Positions 6,557-15,481 of a stretch of 16,226 bases of DNA are shown here, in pieces (position 1 is the first letter of the stretch; each line of letters opens with the position of its first letter). The stretch covers positions 1 to 16,226 of the forward strand of contig JAJYPU010000031.1 in NCBI GenBank assembly GCA_021795095.1, given 5' to 3'. The stretch comes from Actinomycetes bacterium (GTDB lineage: Bacteria; Actinomycetota; Acidimicrobiia; Acidimicrobiales; RAAP-2). Below the pieces are notes generated by a model. The model made no database searches and was not told the DNA's origin. It saw nothing but the letters and a program-made list of their open reading frames with translations. The position numbers and the translations under genes are program-made.

Positions 6557-6560
<4 letters not shown>
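6075..6560 (-). CDS. DUF501 domain protein
   Basis: Conserved actinobacterial protein of unknown function, 161 residues, nearly all one DUF501 domain. Characteristic blocks are an N-terminal DLLVVESLIGRPLAG helix, PTLYWLVDRELHASVSRLEGEGG in the middle and GVGGTRLGVKCLHAHLANFL near the C-terminus. The Cys-x2-His-x-His grouping could bind a metal or be catalytic, which is inference. In mycobacteria the equivalent gene (Rv1025) sits between the DivIC-like gene and ppx2, as here. The start is TTG 6560, whose TTGA overlaps the TGA of the upstream gene by 4 bases, so translation is likely coupled; no ATG or GTG lies nearby in frame. It overlaps ppx by 8 bp. Confidence 0.92.
6088..6093 (-). promoter_or_regulatory. 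Ribosome binding site deciding the ppx start
   Basis: CGAGGA on the minus strand, 5 bases before GTG 6082 and within the end of the DUF501 gene. It favours the short 306-residue protein over the upstream extension. Confidence 0.6.
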
Positions 6561-8315
<1,755 letters not shown>

Positions 8316-8321
8316 TCAACG

Positions 8322-9707
8322 CTAGTTGGTGTCCCCGTGGCCCTCGGATGACGCCTCGGTCGCGCGAACGCGCTCGGCCACGCGATGGACCCGGTCGCGG
8401 AGCACGCCCTCGAGGTCGACCCCGGCGCCGTACGCGGCCCGCGCCAGCGCTTCGATCGCGTCGCCCCAGGCGGGATCGACGTCCGAGCTCGAGCTCGCGT
8501 CAGACACCGCGGGCGCGGCGTCGAGCGCGGCCAGGGCGCGCGCCGCGGCGTCGACCTCGTGGCCGAGCTCGTCACGCGCAACACCCACTGAGGTGGCCTT
8601 GCGCAGCAATTTGGTGTACAACGTGAGCGCGGGCAGTTGCCACGCGATCCCGTCGAGCACCGAGGTCCGCCCCTTCTCAGCCTGTTTGATGACCTCCCAG
8701 CGCGCCGCGACGTCGTCCGCGTCGCGCACCTTGACGTCCGCGAAGACGTGCGGGTGGCGCCCGATGAGTTTGCTTCGCACCGCGTCGGCGATCGTGGCCA
8801 GATTGAAGCGGTCGAGCTCGTCGCCGAGTTCGGCGTGAAAGACGATCTGGAACAGCAGGTCGCCGAGCTCCTCTTGGACGTGGGCGATGACGGCGGGCGT
8901 CGGCTCGGGTTCGCCTCGCACGAGGCTCTCGAGCGCGTCGAGGGCCTCGTAGGCCTCCTCGAGCAGGTGACGGGTCAAGGACGCGTGGGTCTGTTCCTGG
9001 TCCCAGGGACAGGCGCGACGAAGCGTGCGCGTGAGCGACACCAGGTCATCGGTCGCCGCCCCGGCGCTTCGCAACTCGTCCACCCAGAGCGAGGTCAGGT
9101 GATCCGCCGCGAATCCGGCCAACTCGCAAGCCGCCAGAACCTCGATGACCTGGTCGGGAAGTCCGAGGTGGTGCAGCACGGTGACCGGCGTCTCAGGCGC
9201 GAGCCGGTCGGCGACCGAGGCGAGGACCGGGGCCGAGTAGGTCTGGAGCACGAGCAGCGGTCCCGGTCCGACGAGCGGTTCCGTGGAACCGAGCGCGTCG
9301 ACCACGCGCAGTCCCACCGCCATCGGGTCACGGCCGAGGGCGCCGCAGGCGAGGTCGATGACCGAGACGGCGGGCTCACAAACCACTCGAACGGGCCGTT
9401 CGTAGAGCAGCTCGACGGTTCGCTCGGCGACCACGGGCGAGCCCGGCACGACGTAGACGACCTCGCCGGCCTCGTTCGCCAAGCGCACCAGGTCGTCGGC
9501 GATGGCCCGATAGAGCTCGTCGAAGGACTCAGCCGTGTCGTACCAGTCGTCGTAGCTCGCAATCGAGTCGAGCGAGGCCGCGGCGGGGTGACGACGGGTG
9601 CGCAGTCGCACCTCCGGCGATCCGTTGATCAGGCGCCACGCGCCCTCGGTGACCAGGTCTCGGTCACCCGGCCCCAGTCCGACCACGCGGACCGTTGGTT
9701 CGCTCAC
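8322..9707 (-). CDS. mazG: MazG nucleotide pyrophosphohydrolase fused to a tetrapyrrole-methylase-like domain (YabN type)
   Basis: House-cleaning enzyme that hydrolyses (d)NTPs to NMP and pyrophosphate; 461 residues. Residues about 1-200 resemble a SAM-dependent tetrapyrrole methylase (VRVVGLGPGDRDLVT at 6-20, then YVVPGSPVVAERT), the N-domain of Bacillus YabN, whose role is unknown. Residues about 225-345 are the MazG domain: CPWDQEQTHASL, the metal-binding LLEEAYEALDAL and EELGDLLFQIVFHAE, then GRHPHVF and VAARWEVIKQAEK. The C-terminal part (about 360-445) aligns in layout with the second MazG repeat but lacks its EExxE/ExxD ligands, so it is probably structural. GTG 9707 overlaps the stop of the SurA-like gene as GTGA (4 bp). 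Confidence 0.95.
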   Translation of the reverse strand: MSEPTVRVVGLGPGDRDLVTEGAWRLINGSPEVRLRTRRHPAAASLDSIASYDDWYDTAESFDELYRAIADDLVRLANEAGEVVYVVPGSPVVAERTVELLYERPVRVVCEPAVSVIDLACGALGRDPMAVGLRVVDALGSTEPLVGPGPLLVLQTYSAPVLASVADRLAPETPVTVLHHLGLPDQVIEVLAACELAGFAADHLTSLWVDELRSAGAATDDLVSLTRTLRRACPWDQEQTHASLTRHLLEEAYEALDALESLVRGEPEPTPAVIAHVQEELGDLLFQIVFHAELGDELDRFNLATIADAVRSKLIGRHPHVFADVKVRDADDVAARWEVIKQAEKGRTSVLDGIAWQLPALTLYTKLLRKATSVGVARDELGHEVDAAARALAALDAAPAVSDASSSSDVDPAWGDAIEALARAAYGAGVDLEGVLRDRVHRVAERVRATEASSEGHGDTN

Positions 9708-10786
9708 TGATAATTGAGCGCGCTCGGAGCGGTCAACGTCGTTGCGCCCGTGACGTCAGCCGTCGGCGGCAGCGCCGGCACGAAGACCGTCGGCCCGTTG
9801 GTCCCGAACGCCCAACGGCCCAACGCGGGATCGACGGCGATCACCGCTTGGTTGAGGATGTCGTTCTTCACGGTGTTGGCCTGGTTCGCGTTGAGGTTAC
9901 GCACGTCATTGAGCACGGCCGCCTCGGCCTGGGCGAACGGGGTCGGGGTGCGCCTGGTGGGCGCGATGTAGAGCGCGTAGGCAACGCCGTTGCTGTTCGT
10001 GGACAGCGGGGTCTTCGGGAAGGTGTTGAGCGGGGTCGTCGCGGAGTCCGCGCGCACGGCCGCGTACAGGTTCGAGGTCGGACCGTAGCAGCCGTACTTT
10101 CCGCCGTGCAGCGAGGAGGGGTCGATCGAGAACTGCTTGGCGAGCGCAGCCACCGAGGCGCCCTTCGCCTGGGCAGCGGCGAAGGCGGTCACGTCGGTCG
10201 TGGGCACCTCGGCGACGCTGATGCAGATGGTCTCGTAACTCGAGCGGTGCGCGTCGAAGTAGGTCCGCAGCGCACTCGGGGTGAGCGGAATGGTCGAGTT
10301 CAACTTGCTCACGAGGTAGAGCGACTCGGCCTGGGCAAGTACCTGGGCGTCACGCATCGACGGCGTCATCGCCGCGAGCGCCTGGGCTGCGGTACCGGGG
10401 CAGCTAAGGGAGTTGGCCGCGGCGGCCTGGGACATCTCGGACTCGAGGGACGCCTTGGCCTTCACGAGGTCCGTGCTCGGCACGTAGTGCAGACGGCCGC
10501 GCACGTACTGGTCGATGGCCATGCCCTCGATGCGCAGATTCGACCACGCGGCGACCCCGGACGCGGCCATCGTGGACGAGCCGCCACCGGCGGAGAAGCT
10601 CGCCGGGGCGATCGCGGTTAGGTAACACTGAAGCGTCGGCGACGAGGCGATAGCGCTCAACTCGGCCCGTACCTCGGCCGCGGACACGGTCGCGCCGTTG
10701 ACACTCACCCCCGAGGAGATGCTGGAGCGACCGACGAGGACCGCGAGAATGAGAGCGATGACGAAGAGAGCAGTGATTCGACGCAC
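9704..10786 (-). CDS. Exported SurA/parvulin-like protein (probable foldase or chaperone)
   Basis: 360 residues. An N-terminal hydrophobic segment (about 4-19, ITALFVIALILAVLVG) acts as signal peptide or anchor; there is no lipobox Cys, so it is not an obvious lipoprotein. VNGATVSAAEVRAEL (29-43) is the SurA-type opening helix, and an Ala-rich helical region follows. A degenerate parvulin domain spans about 185-300 (ICISVAEV..., AAQAKGASVAALAKQFSIDPSS, HGGKYGCYG). The first active-site His of parvulins is absent, so isomerase activity is doubtful. Four cysteines (54, 129, 188, 233) could form two disulfides outside the cell. In mycobacteria a lipoprotein gene occupies a similar place between mazG and eno. 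GTG 10786 lacks a Shine-Dalgarno but has TAGGCT 6 bases upstream. The family call is by motif layout only. Confidence 0.75.
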   Translation of the reverse strand: MRRITALFVIALILAVLVGRSSISSGVSVNGATVSAAEVRAELSAIASSPTLQCYLTAIAPASFSAGGGSSTMAASGVAAWSNLRIEGMAIDQYVRGRLHYVPSTDLVKAKASLESEMSQAAAANSLSCPGTAAQALAAMTPSMRDAQVLAQAESLYLVSKLNSTIPLTPSALRTYFDAHRSSYETICISVAEVPTTDVTAFAAAQAKGASVAALAKQFSIDPSSLHGGKYGCYGPTSNLYAAVRADSATTPLNTFPKTPLSTNSNGVAYALYIAPTRRTPTPFAQAEAAVLNDVRNLNANQANTVKNDILNQAVIAVDPALGRWAFGTNGPTVFVPALPPTADVTGATTLTAPSALNYQ

Positions 10787-10792
10787 CCAGAC

Positions 10793-10798
10793 AGCCTA
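10793..10798 (-). promoter_or_regulatory. Candidate -10 element of the SurA-like gene, overlapping the mfd stop codon
   Basis: TAGGCT on the minus strand ends exactly 6 bases before GTG 10786, the same hexamer and distance as before the NlpC/P60 gene. Its TAG is the mfd stop codon. The -35 region (TTCGAC, 16 bases away) is weak. Confidence 0.4.
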
Positions 10799-13700
10799 CC
10801 GAGTCGCCTCCGACGTCGAAGTGGCAGTCGTCGCGCGCACGAGGTCTCGCAACGCCGCGGGGGTAACCGACGACGCGGGCACCTCGAGACGGACCTCCCC
10901 GGTCGCCTCGTCATAGGCCCGCGAGCCGTGGCGTCGGCGAAGCCGCATCTGCTGGCTGAGCGAGAGCGCGACGGGCCCGAAGCGTACGACCGGTGTGGAA
11001 CGCACGCCGACCTTGGCCGGCAGTACGGTGAGCTGACTCGCCCCCACCTCGAGACAGGCCAGACGGAGCTCGGCCAGATCGAGCAGACCCTGCGCCGCGC
11101 GCGGCAGCGGCCCGTAGCGATCGGTCCACTCGTCGCGCAGGTCGGCCAGCGACTCGGGGCTCGACACGGCCGCGAGGCGCCGATAGGCCTCGAGTCGTGC
11201 GTCGTCGGCCTCGACGTAGTCCTTGGGCAGGTGGGCCTCACCGGGCACGTCCAACGTGATCGTCACGACGTCGGGCGCCACGATCCCCTTGGCCTCGGCC
11301 ACGGCCTCGGCGACCAACTGGACGTAGAGGTCGTAGCCCACGGCGGCCACCGGACCGGACTGGTCGTGGCCGAGCAGGTTGCCCGCGCCACGGATCTCGA
11401 GGTCGCGCATCGCGATCTTGAAGCCGCTGCCGAGCGCGGTGTTGTCCCCGATAGTCCTCAACCGCTCGAAGGCCGTCTCGGACAAGGTCTTGCCCGCGGC
11501 GTGGAAGAGGTAGGCGTAGGCGCGCTGTCCCGAGCGCCCGACCCGCCCGCGCAGCTGGTGGAGCTGTCCGAGGCCCAGCCGTTCAGCGCGGTCGACGATG
11601 AGCGTGTTGACCGACGGCAGGTCGATGCCCGACTCGACGATGGTCGTGCACACGAGCACGTCGTAGCGGCGCTCCCAGAAGTTGACCATGATCCGCTCGA
11701 GGGTCCCCTCGTCCATCTGGCCGTGGGCCACCGCGATCCGGGCGTCGGGCACCAATTGGCCGAGGCGTCGTGCGACCTCGTCGATGTCGGACACGCGGTT
11801 GTGGACGAAGAAGACCTGTCCCTCGCGCAGCAGCTCGCGGCGCACGGCCTCGACGACCGCGGCTTCGTCGTACTCGCCCACGTGGGTGAGGATCGGACGT
11901 CGGTCGGCCGGTGGCGTGGTGACCATCGAGAGGTCTCGGATACCGGCGAAGGCCATCTCGAGGGTTCGCGGGATGGGGCTCGCCGACAGCGTCAGCACGT
12001 CCACCCCGACCGAGCGCGCCTTGATCGACTCTTTGTGACCGACGCCGAAGCGCTGCTCCTCGTCAACGACCAACAGGCCGAGCTGCTTGAAGCGCACCCC
12101 CTCACCGAGCAGGCGGTGGGTGCCGACGACCACGTCGATCGAACCGTCGGCGAGTCCCTCGATCGTCGCTCGAGCGTCCGCATCCTCTACGAATCGGCTG
12201 AGCAGCGCCACACGCACCGGGAAGCCGGCGAAACGCTCACTCAGCGTCGCGAAGTGTTGGCTCGCGAGCAACGTGGTCGGTACCAGCACCGCGGCCTGGC
12301 GGTTGTCCTGGACGGCCTTGAAGATGGCTCGCACGGCGATCTCGGTCTTGCCGAATCCCACGTCGGCACAGACCAGTCGGTCCATCGGGCGCTCGCGTTC
12401 CATGTCGGCCTTCACGTCCTCGATCGCCTGGGCCTGGTCAGGCGTCAACGTGAAGGGGAAGAGGTCCTCGACCTCGCGCTGCCAGGCCGTGTCGGGCGCG
12501 AAGGCGTGCCCCACCGCCACCGAGCGCTGTCGGTACAAGTCGACGAGCTCCTGGGCGACCAGGTAGGCCGCGGCGCGAGCCTTCGCGCGCGTTTTTTGCC
12601 ACTCGGCCCCGCCCATGCGCGAGAGCGTCGGTGAGTCGCCACCCGTGTAGGGCGTCAGGACGTCGATCTGCTCGGTCGGCCAGTAGCTTCGGCCGTCCTT
12701 GAACTCGAGGATCAGGTAGTCGCGCACCGTCCCGTTGATGGCCCGCGTCGTGGTGCCCGAGAACCGGGCCACCCCGTGGTGGCGGTGCACGACGTAGCTC
12801 CCGACGGCGAGGTCGTCGAAGAAGCCGTCAACCGTGCGGGTGCGGGTGCGTGCGGCACGGTGCACCGTTCGCCGCCCCGTTAAGTCCGTCTCGCTCCAGA
12901 CCACGACCTCGGGATCGTCCATCGAGAACCCCGCCGGCAGCAGGCTGTGCAGCACCGTGATGCGAACGTCGAGCGCCCGTTGCGGGTCCGTCGTGACCTC
13001 GAGGCCTTCGGCGCGCAGCTGATCGGCCATGCGCTCGACCGCGGCCGCGTTGGCCGTCAGCACGACGCCGCGACGCTTCGCCGACCACCCCCGAACGTGC
13101 GCCGCGATCCGGGCGGGGTCGCCCTGGACGACGGGCGGTGAGCTGACGAGCAGCTCGCCGCCCCCGGGGTTGTCCCCGAAGGCGACGTAGCCGCGGGCCA
13201 TGACGTGCGCCCAGTCCTCGTGCAGCAGGGGAACGACGTCGCTCGCGCGCCACGTCGCCGCCACGGTGTCAGTCAGCTCGCGCTCCTCCTCGAGCAGTTC
13301 GCCCAGACGGTGGGAGGCCCGTTCGGGTTCAACGACGAAGACCGAGACGTCACCGAGCTCGTCGAGCAGAGTCCGACGCTCGTCACAGAACAGGGGCATC
13401 CACCCCTCCATCCCGTCAAAGGACTCCCCCGCCGCGATCCGGTCGAAGACGACGCTGCCCCAGGGCTCGGCCGAGACCATACGTCGGGCGCGGCCGCGAG
13501 TCGCGGGTCCCGCGAGCCACTCACGAGCCGTAATGAGCATCGTCTCGTCGAGGTCGCCGGTGGAGCGCTGGCTCGCCACGTCGAAATTAGTCACACGCTC
13601 GATCTCGTCGCCGAAGAAGTCCAACCGAATCGGTTGGTCCTCGTGCGGCGACCAGAGGTCGACGATGCCGCCTCGAACGGCGAACTCGGCTCGGTGCTCG

Positions 13701-14188
13701 ACAATCGACTCGCGTCGGTACCCCATCGACACGAGCGCGCTGAGCAGCTCATCACGGTCGCGGAACTCGCCTCGCCGAACTGCGATCGGGGTGGGCGATG
13801 GTTCGGGTGCGAGGATCTGGGCGAGGGCGCGGATGGGCGCGACGACGATGCGCGGACGCTCGGCCTGGGCGAGGCGCCAGCGCACGAAGGACCTCGCGGC
13901 CATGACCGAGGCGTCAGGACTGACCCGTTCGAGGGGGTGGGTGTCCCACGCCGGCCACAGGGCGACGGCCGCGTGGTCGCCGAGCAGCGCCACCAGCGCG
14001 TCGTGGAGCAGTTCGGCCTCGGTCGAAGTGGCGACCACCGCCACGGTGAGGTCGTTCGCGCGGGCGTGAGCCGCGACCGCGAGCGGTGTCGAGGCGCCGC
14101 TCGGGGTGAGCGTGCCCGCGGCCAGGGCGTCGTTCAGGCGCGGCGTCGCGAGGTCGAGGACCCGAGTCAGACCGGTCGCGGCGCTCAC
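10796..14188 (-). CDS. mfd: Transcription-repair coupling factor Mfd
   Basis: Large ATP-dependent translocase that pushes stalled RNA polymerase off lesions and recruits UvrA; 1130 residues, close to the family length. Domains in order: a UvrB-like N-terminal module (about 1-340), a linker module, the CarD-like RNA polymerase-interacting domain (about 460-530, with YVVHRHHGVARFSG and DYLILEFKDG), the SF2/RecG-like motor with Q motif TLTPDQAQAI, Walker A DVGFGKTE (about 606-613), VVDEEQRFG (about 706), SASPIPRTLEMA and motif VI GRVGRSGQRAYAYLF (about 881-895), then the C-terminal TRCF domain. GTG 14188 overlaps the pth stop as GTGA. Codon 436 is TTA, the only in-frame TTA I found in the window, and the one the UAA tRNA would read. 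Confidence 0.98.
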   Translation of the reverse strand: MSAATGLTRVLDLATPRLNDALAAGTLTPSGASTPLAVAAHARANDLTVAVVATSTEAELLHDALVALLGDHAAVALWPAWDTHPLERVSPDASVMAARSFVRWRLAQAERPRIVVAPIRALAQILAPEPSPTPIAVRRGEFRDRDELLSALVSMGYRRESIVEHRAEFAVRGGIVDLWSPHEDQPIRLDFFGDEIERVTNFDVASQRSTGDLDETMLITAREWLAGPATRGRARRMVSAEPWGSVVFDRIAAGESFDGMEGWMPLFCDERRTLLDELGDVSVFVVEPERASHRLGELLEEERELTDTVAATWRASDVVPLLHEDWAHVMARGYVAFGDNPGGGELLVSSPPVVQGDPARIAAHVRGWSAKRRGVVLTANAAAVERMADQLRAEGLEVTTDPQRALDVRITVLHSLLPAGFSMDDPEVVVWSETDLTGRRTVHRAARTRTRTVDGFFDDLAVGSYVVHRHHGVARFSGTTTRAINGTVRDYLILEFKDGRSYWPTEQIDVLTPYTGGDSPTLSRMGGAEWQKTRAKARAAAYLVAQELVDLYRQRSVAVGHAFAPDTAWQREVEDLFPFTLTPDQAQAIEDVKADMERERPMDRLVCADVGFGKTEIAVRAIFKAVQDNRQAAVLVPTTLLASQHFATLSERFAGFPVRVALLSRFVEDADARATIEGLADGSIDVVVGTHRLLGEGVRFKQLGLLVVDEEQRFGVGHKESIKARSVGVDVLTLSASPIPRTLEMAFAGIRDLSMVTTPPADRRPILTHVGEYDEAAVVEAVRRELLREGQVFFVHNRVSDIDEVARRLGQLVPDARIAVAHGQMDEGTLERIMVNFWERRYDVLVCTTIVESGIDLPSVNTLIVDRAERLGLGQLHQLRGRVGRSGQRAYAYLFHAAGKTLSETAFERLRTIGDNTALGSGFKIAMRDLEIRGAGNLLGHDQSGPVAAVGYDLYVQLVAEAVAEAKGIVAPDVVTITLDVPGEAHLPKDYVEADDARLEAYRRLAAVSSPESLADLRDEWTDRYGPLPRAAQGLLDLAELRLACLEVGASQLTVLPAKVGVRSTPVVRFGPVALSLSQQMRLRRRHGSRAYDEATGEVRLEVPASSVTPAALRDLVRATTATSTSEATR

Positions 14189-14802
14189 GATCGATTCGCG
14201 CGCCGCTGAGCCTCGTCGAACCCGTCATCGAGCAAGACCTCGATGGCGTCGGCGGCCCGCTCGACATCGGCCTCGAGGGCGGCGCGTCGAGCGCCGGTCT
14301 GGCGCTGCAGGACGTGGTCGGCCCCCTGCTCCTTGCGTGGCGGCTTGCCGACGCCGATTCGCAATCGACAGAAGTCTTGGGAACCAAGGGTCTTGGCGAT
14401 TGAACGAAGTCCGTTGTGCCCGGCGAGGCCGCCGCCGCACTTCAGCTGGAGCCGGCCGGGTTCGAGGTCGAGCTCGTCGTGGACCACGAGCAGTCGGGTC
14501 AGGTCATCGATCGAGGTGCGCCGCAGCAGTGGGGGCAGGGCGGCGCCCGATTCGTTCATGAACGTCGTCGGCACCGCGAGGGTGACCAGGCCCTGGGTCG
14601 TCTCAATCGTGGTCGACATCGCCCGCTGACGCCGTTCGAGGGTGAGGCGCCCCCCACGACGATTCGCCACGAGACGCACGGCGTCGCCGCCCACGTTGTG
14701 GCGGCTTCCCGCGTAGTCGTCGCCGGGGTTGGCGAGGCCAACGATGAGCCAGGCGCTGGAACTGCCGTGACGCGTCGCGGCCAACGAGCGCCGCAGCGAC
14801 AC
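14185..14802 (-). CDS. pth: Peptidyl-tRNA hydrolase
   Basis: Cytoplasmic enzyme that frees tRNA from peptidyl-tRNA lost by ribosomes; 205 residues from GTG 14802. Family motifs: LIVGLANPGDDYAGSRHNVG with N25 and catalytic H35 (GLAN in place of the usual GLGN), TTFMNESG with N83, VVHDELDLEPG with D109, and GGGLAGHNGLRSI with H129 and N130. The first 17 residues are an extension compared with typical enzymes. The chosen GTG has GGAG 7 bases upstream and starts 4 bases after the rplY stop. The frame is open much further upstream, but that sequence is an antisense-type shadow within rplY. rplY and pth are paired in many bacteria. Confidence 0.97.
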   Translation of the reverse strand: MSLRRSLAATRHGSSSAWLIVGLANPGDDYAGSRHNVGGDAVRLVANRRGGRLTLERRQRAMSTTIETTQGLVTLAVPTTFMNESGAALPPLLRRTSIDDLTRLLVVHDELDLEPGRLQLKCGGGLAGHNGLRSIAKTLGSQDFCRLRIGVGKPPRKEQGADHVLQRQTGARRAALEADVERAADAIEVLLDDGFDEAQRRANRS

Positions 14803-14806
14803 GGGA

Positions 14807-15394
14807 CTACTCCGTCGCGACGGCGCCGGCCTTCGCGGATCGACCGGCGTGGGTTGCGACCACCGCAGTCGCCGGGTCGCCGACGGGCTCGACGCCCGCT
14901 GGAAGCGCGAGGTCGGCGACTCGAATGGTCCCGCCGACGCGCAACTCCGAGATGTCCACGTCGATGTGCGTAGGGATCTGGTCGGGGCGCGTGCGAAGCT
15001 CGAGGCTGAACAGCTGCTGGTCGACCTCCCAGTCCGCGTGGCGCACTTCAACGGCGTCTCCGATGATGTGCAGCGCCACATCGGCGACGACCGGCTTGGT
15101 CGGGTCGACGATCTGGAAGTCAACGTGCGCAACCGTGCCACGAACCGGGTGGCGCTGGATCTCGCGGGCCATCACCAGGAACCGGCGGCCGTCGGCGTCC
15201 AGTTCGAGCAGCGTGTTGAGTCCCTGCTCCCCCGAGACGGCGGTACGGAACTCCTTGGCGTTGACGGCCACGGCCAGCGGCTCAGCGCCCACGCCGTAGA
15301 CGACGCCGGGGATGGATCCGGCCGAGCGCAGGCGCCGCGACGTGCGCGAACCAGTCGTGCGACTCGTCGATGCGTTCAAGGTGACCTGCGACAT
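14807..15394 (-). CDS. rplY: 50S ribosomal protein L25/general stress protein Ctc
   Basis: Binds 5S rRNA in the large subunit central protuberance; the long CTC form also has a C-terminal beta domain. 195 residues. The N-terminal L25 domain (about 1-93) shows RLRSAGSIPGVVYG, a VNAKEFRTAV strand-helix, and REIQRHPVRGTVAHVDFQ. The C-terminal domain (about 94-185) shows the HIIGDAVEV...DQQLFSLELRTRPDQIPTHIDVDISELRVGGTIRVADLALPAGV pattern. The tail is Ala-rich. ATG 15394 is preceded by AGGAG at 5 bases; an upstream GTG-type extension to 15436 has no such site. It is followed by pth after 4 bases. Confidence 0.97.
   Translation of the reverse strand: MSQVTLNASTSRTTGSRTSRRLRSAGSIPGVVYGVGAEPLAVAVNAKEFRTAVSGEQGLNTLLELDADGRRFLVMAREIQRHPVRGTVAHVDFQIVDPTKPVVADVALHIIGDAVEVRHADWEVDQQLFSLELRTRPDQIPTHIDVDISELRVGGTIRVADLALPAGVEPVGDPATAVVATHAGRSAKAGAVATE
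14810..14813 (-). promoter_or_regulatory. Ribosome binding site deciding the pth start
   Basis: GGAG on the minus strand, 7 bases before GTG 14802, lying in the last codons of rplY. It supports the 205-residue form over later TTG or earlier starts. Confidence 0.5.
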
Positions 15395-15399
15395 GAGAA

Positions 15400-15405
15400 C
15401 TCCTA
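15400..15405 (-). promoter_or_regulatory. Ribosome binding site of rplY
   Basis: TAGGAG on the minus strand, 5 bases before ATG 15394. It fixes the start 14 codons inside the open frame. Confidence 0.7.
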
Positions 15406-15445
15406 ACCAATTGCGGCCCGAACGAGGGCGGCACACAGGACGAAG

Positions 15446-15451
15446 AGTCTA
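15446..15451 (-). promoter_or_regulatory. Candidate -10 element between prs and rplY
   Basis: TAGACT fits TANNNT, with a poor -35-like TTCGCC 18 bases upstream. It lies in the 87-base prs-rplY gap, the longest gap in the minus-strand run, and would give a 5' leader of about 45 bases carrying the rplY ribosome site. Confidence 0.35.
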
Positions 15452-15481
15452 GTCCGTGCGCGCCGGGGTGGCGAACCCGGA

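Noticed and set aside
8637..9710. 357-codon + strand open frame opposite mazG
   Set aside because: Antisense shadow of a recognised gene, with no motif or ribosome site.
10928..12634. 568-codon open frame on the + strand opposite mfd
   Set aside because: It is antisense to the strongly conserved helicase, rich in Arg, Gly, His and Asp, with no recognisable domain; high GC content makes long antisense frames common.
14803..15141. N-terminal extension of pth
   Set aside because: It is Arg/Ser-rich out-of-frame rplY sequence; GTG 14802 has GGAG at 7 bases and gives a normal-length enzyme.
15462..15480. CCGGG/CCCGG hairpin just after prs
   Set aside because: Only 5 bp and not followed by a T-run; too weak to call a terminator in GC-rich DNA.
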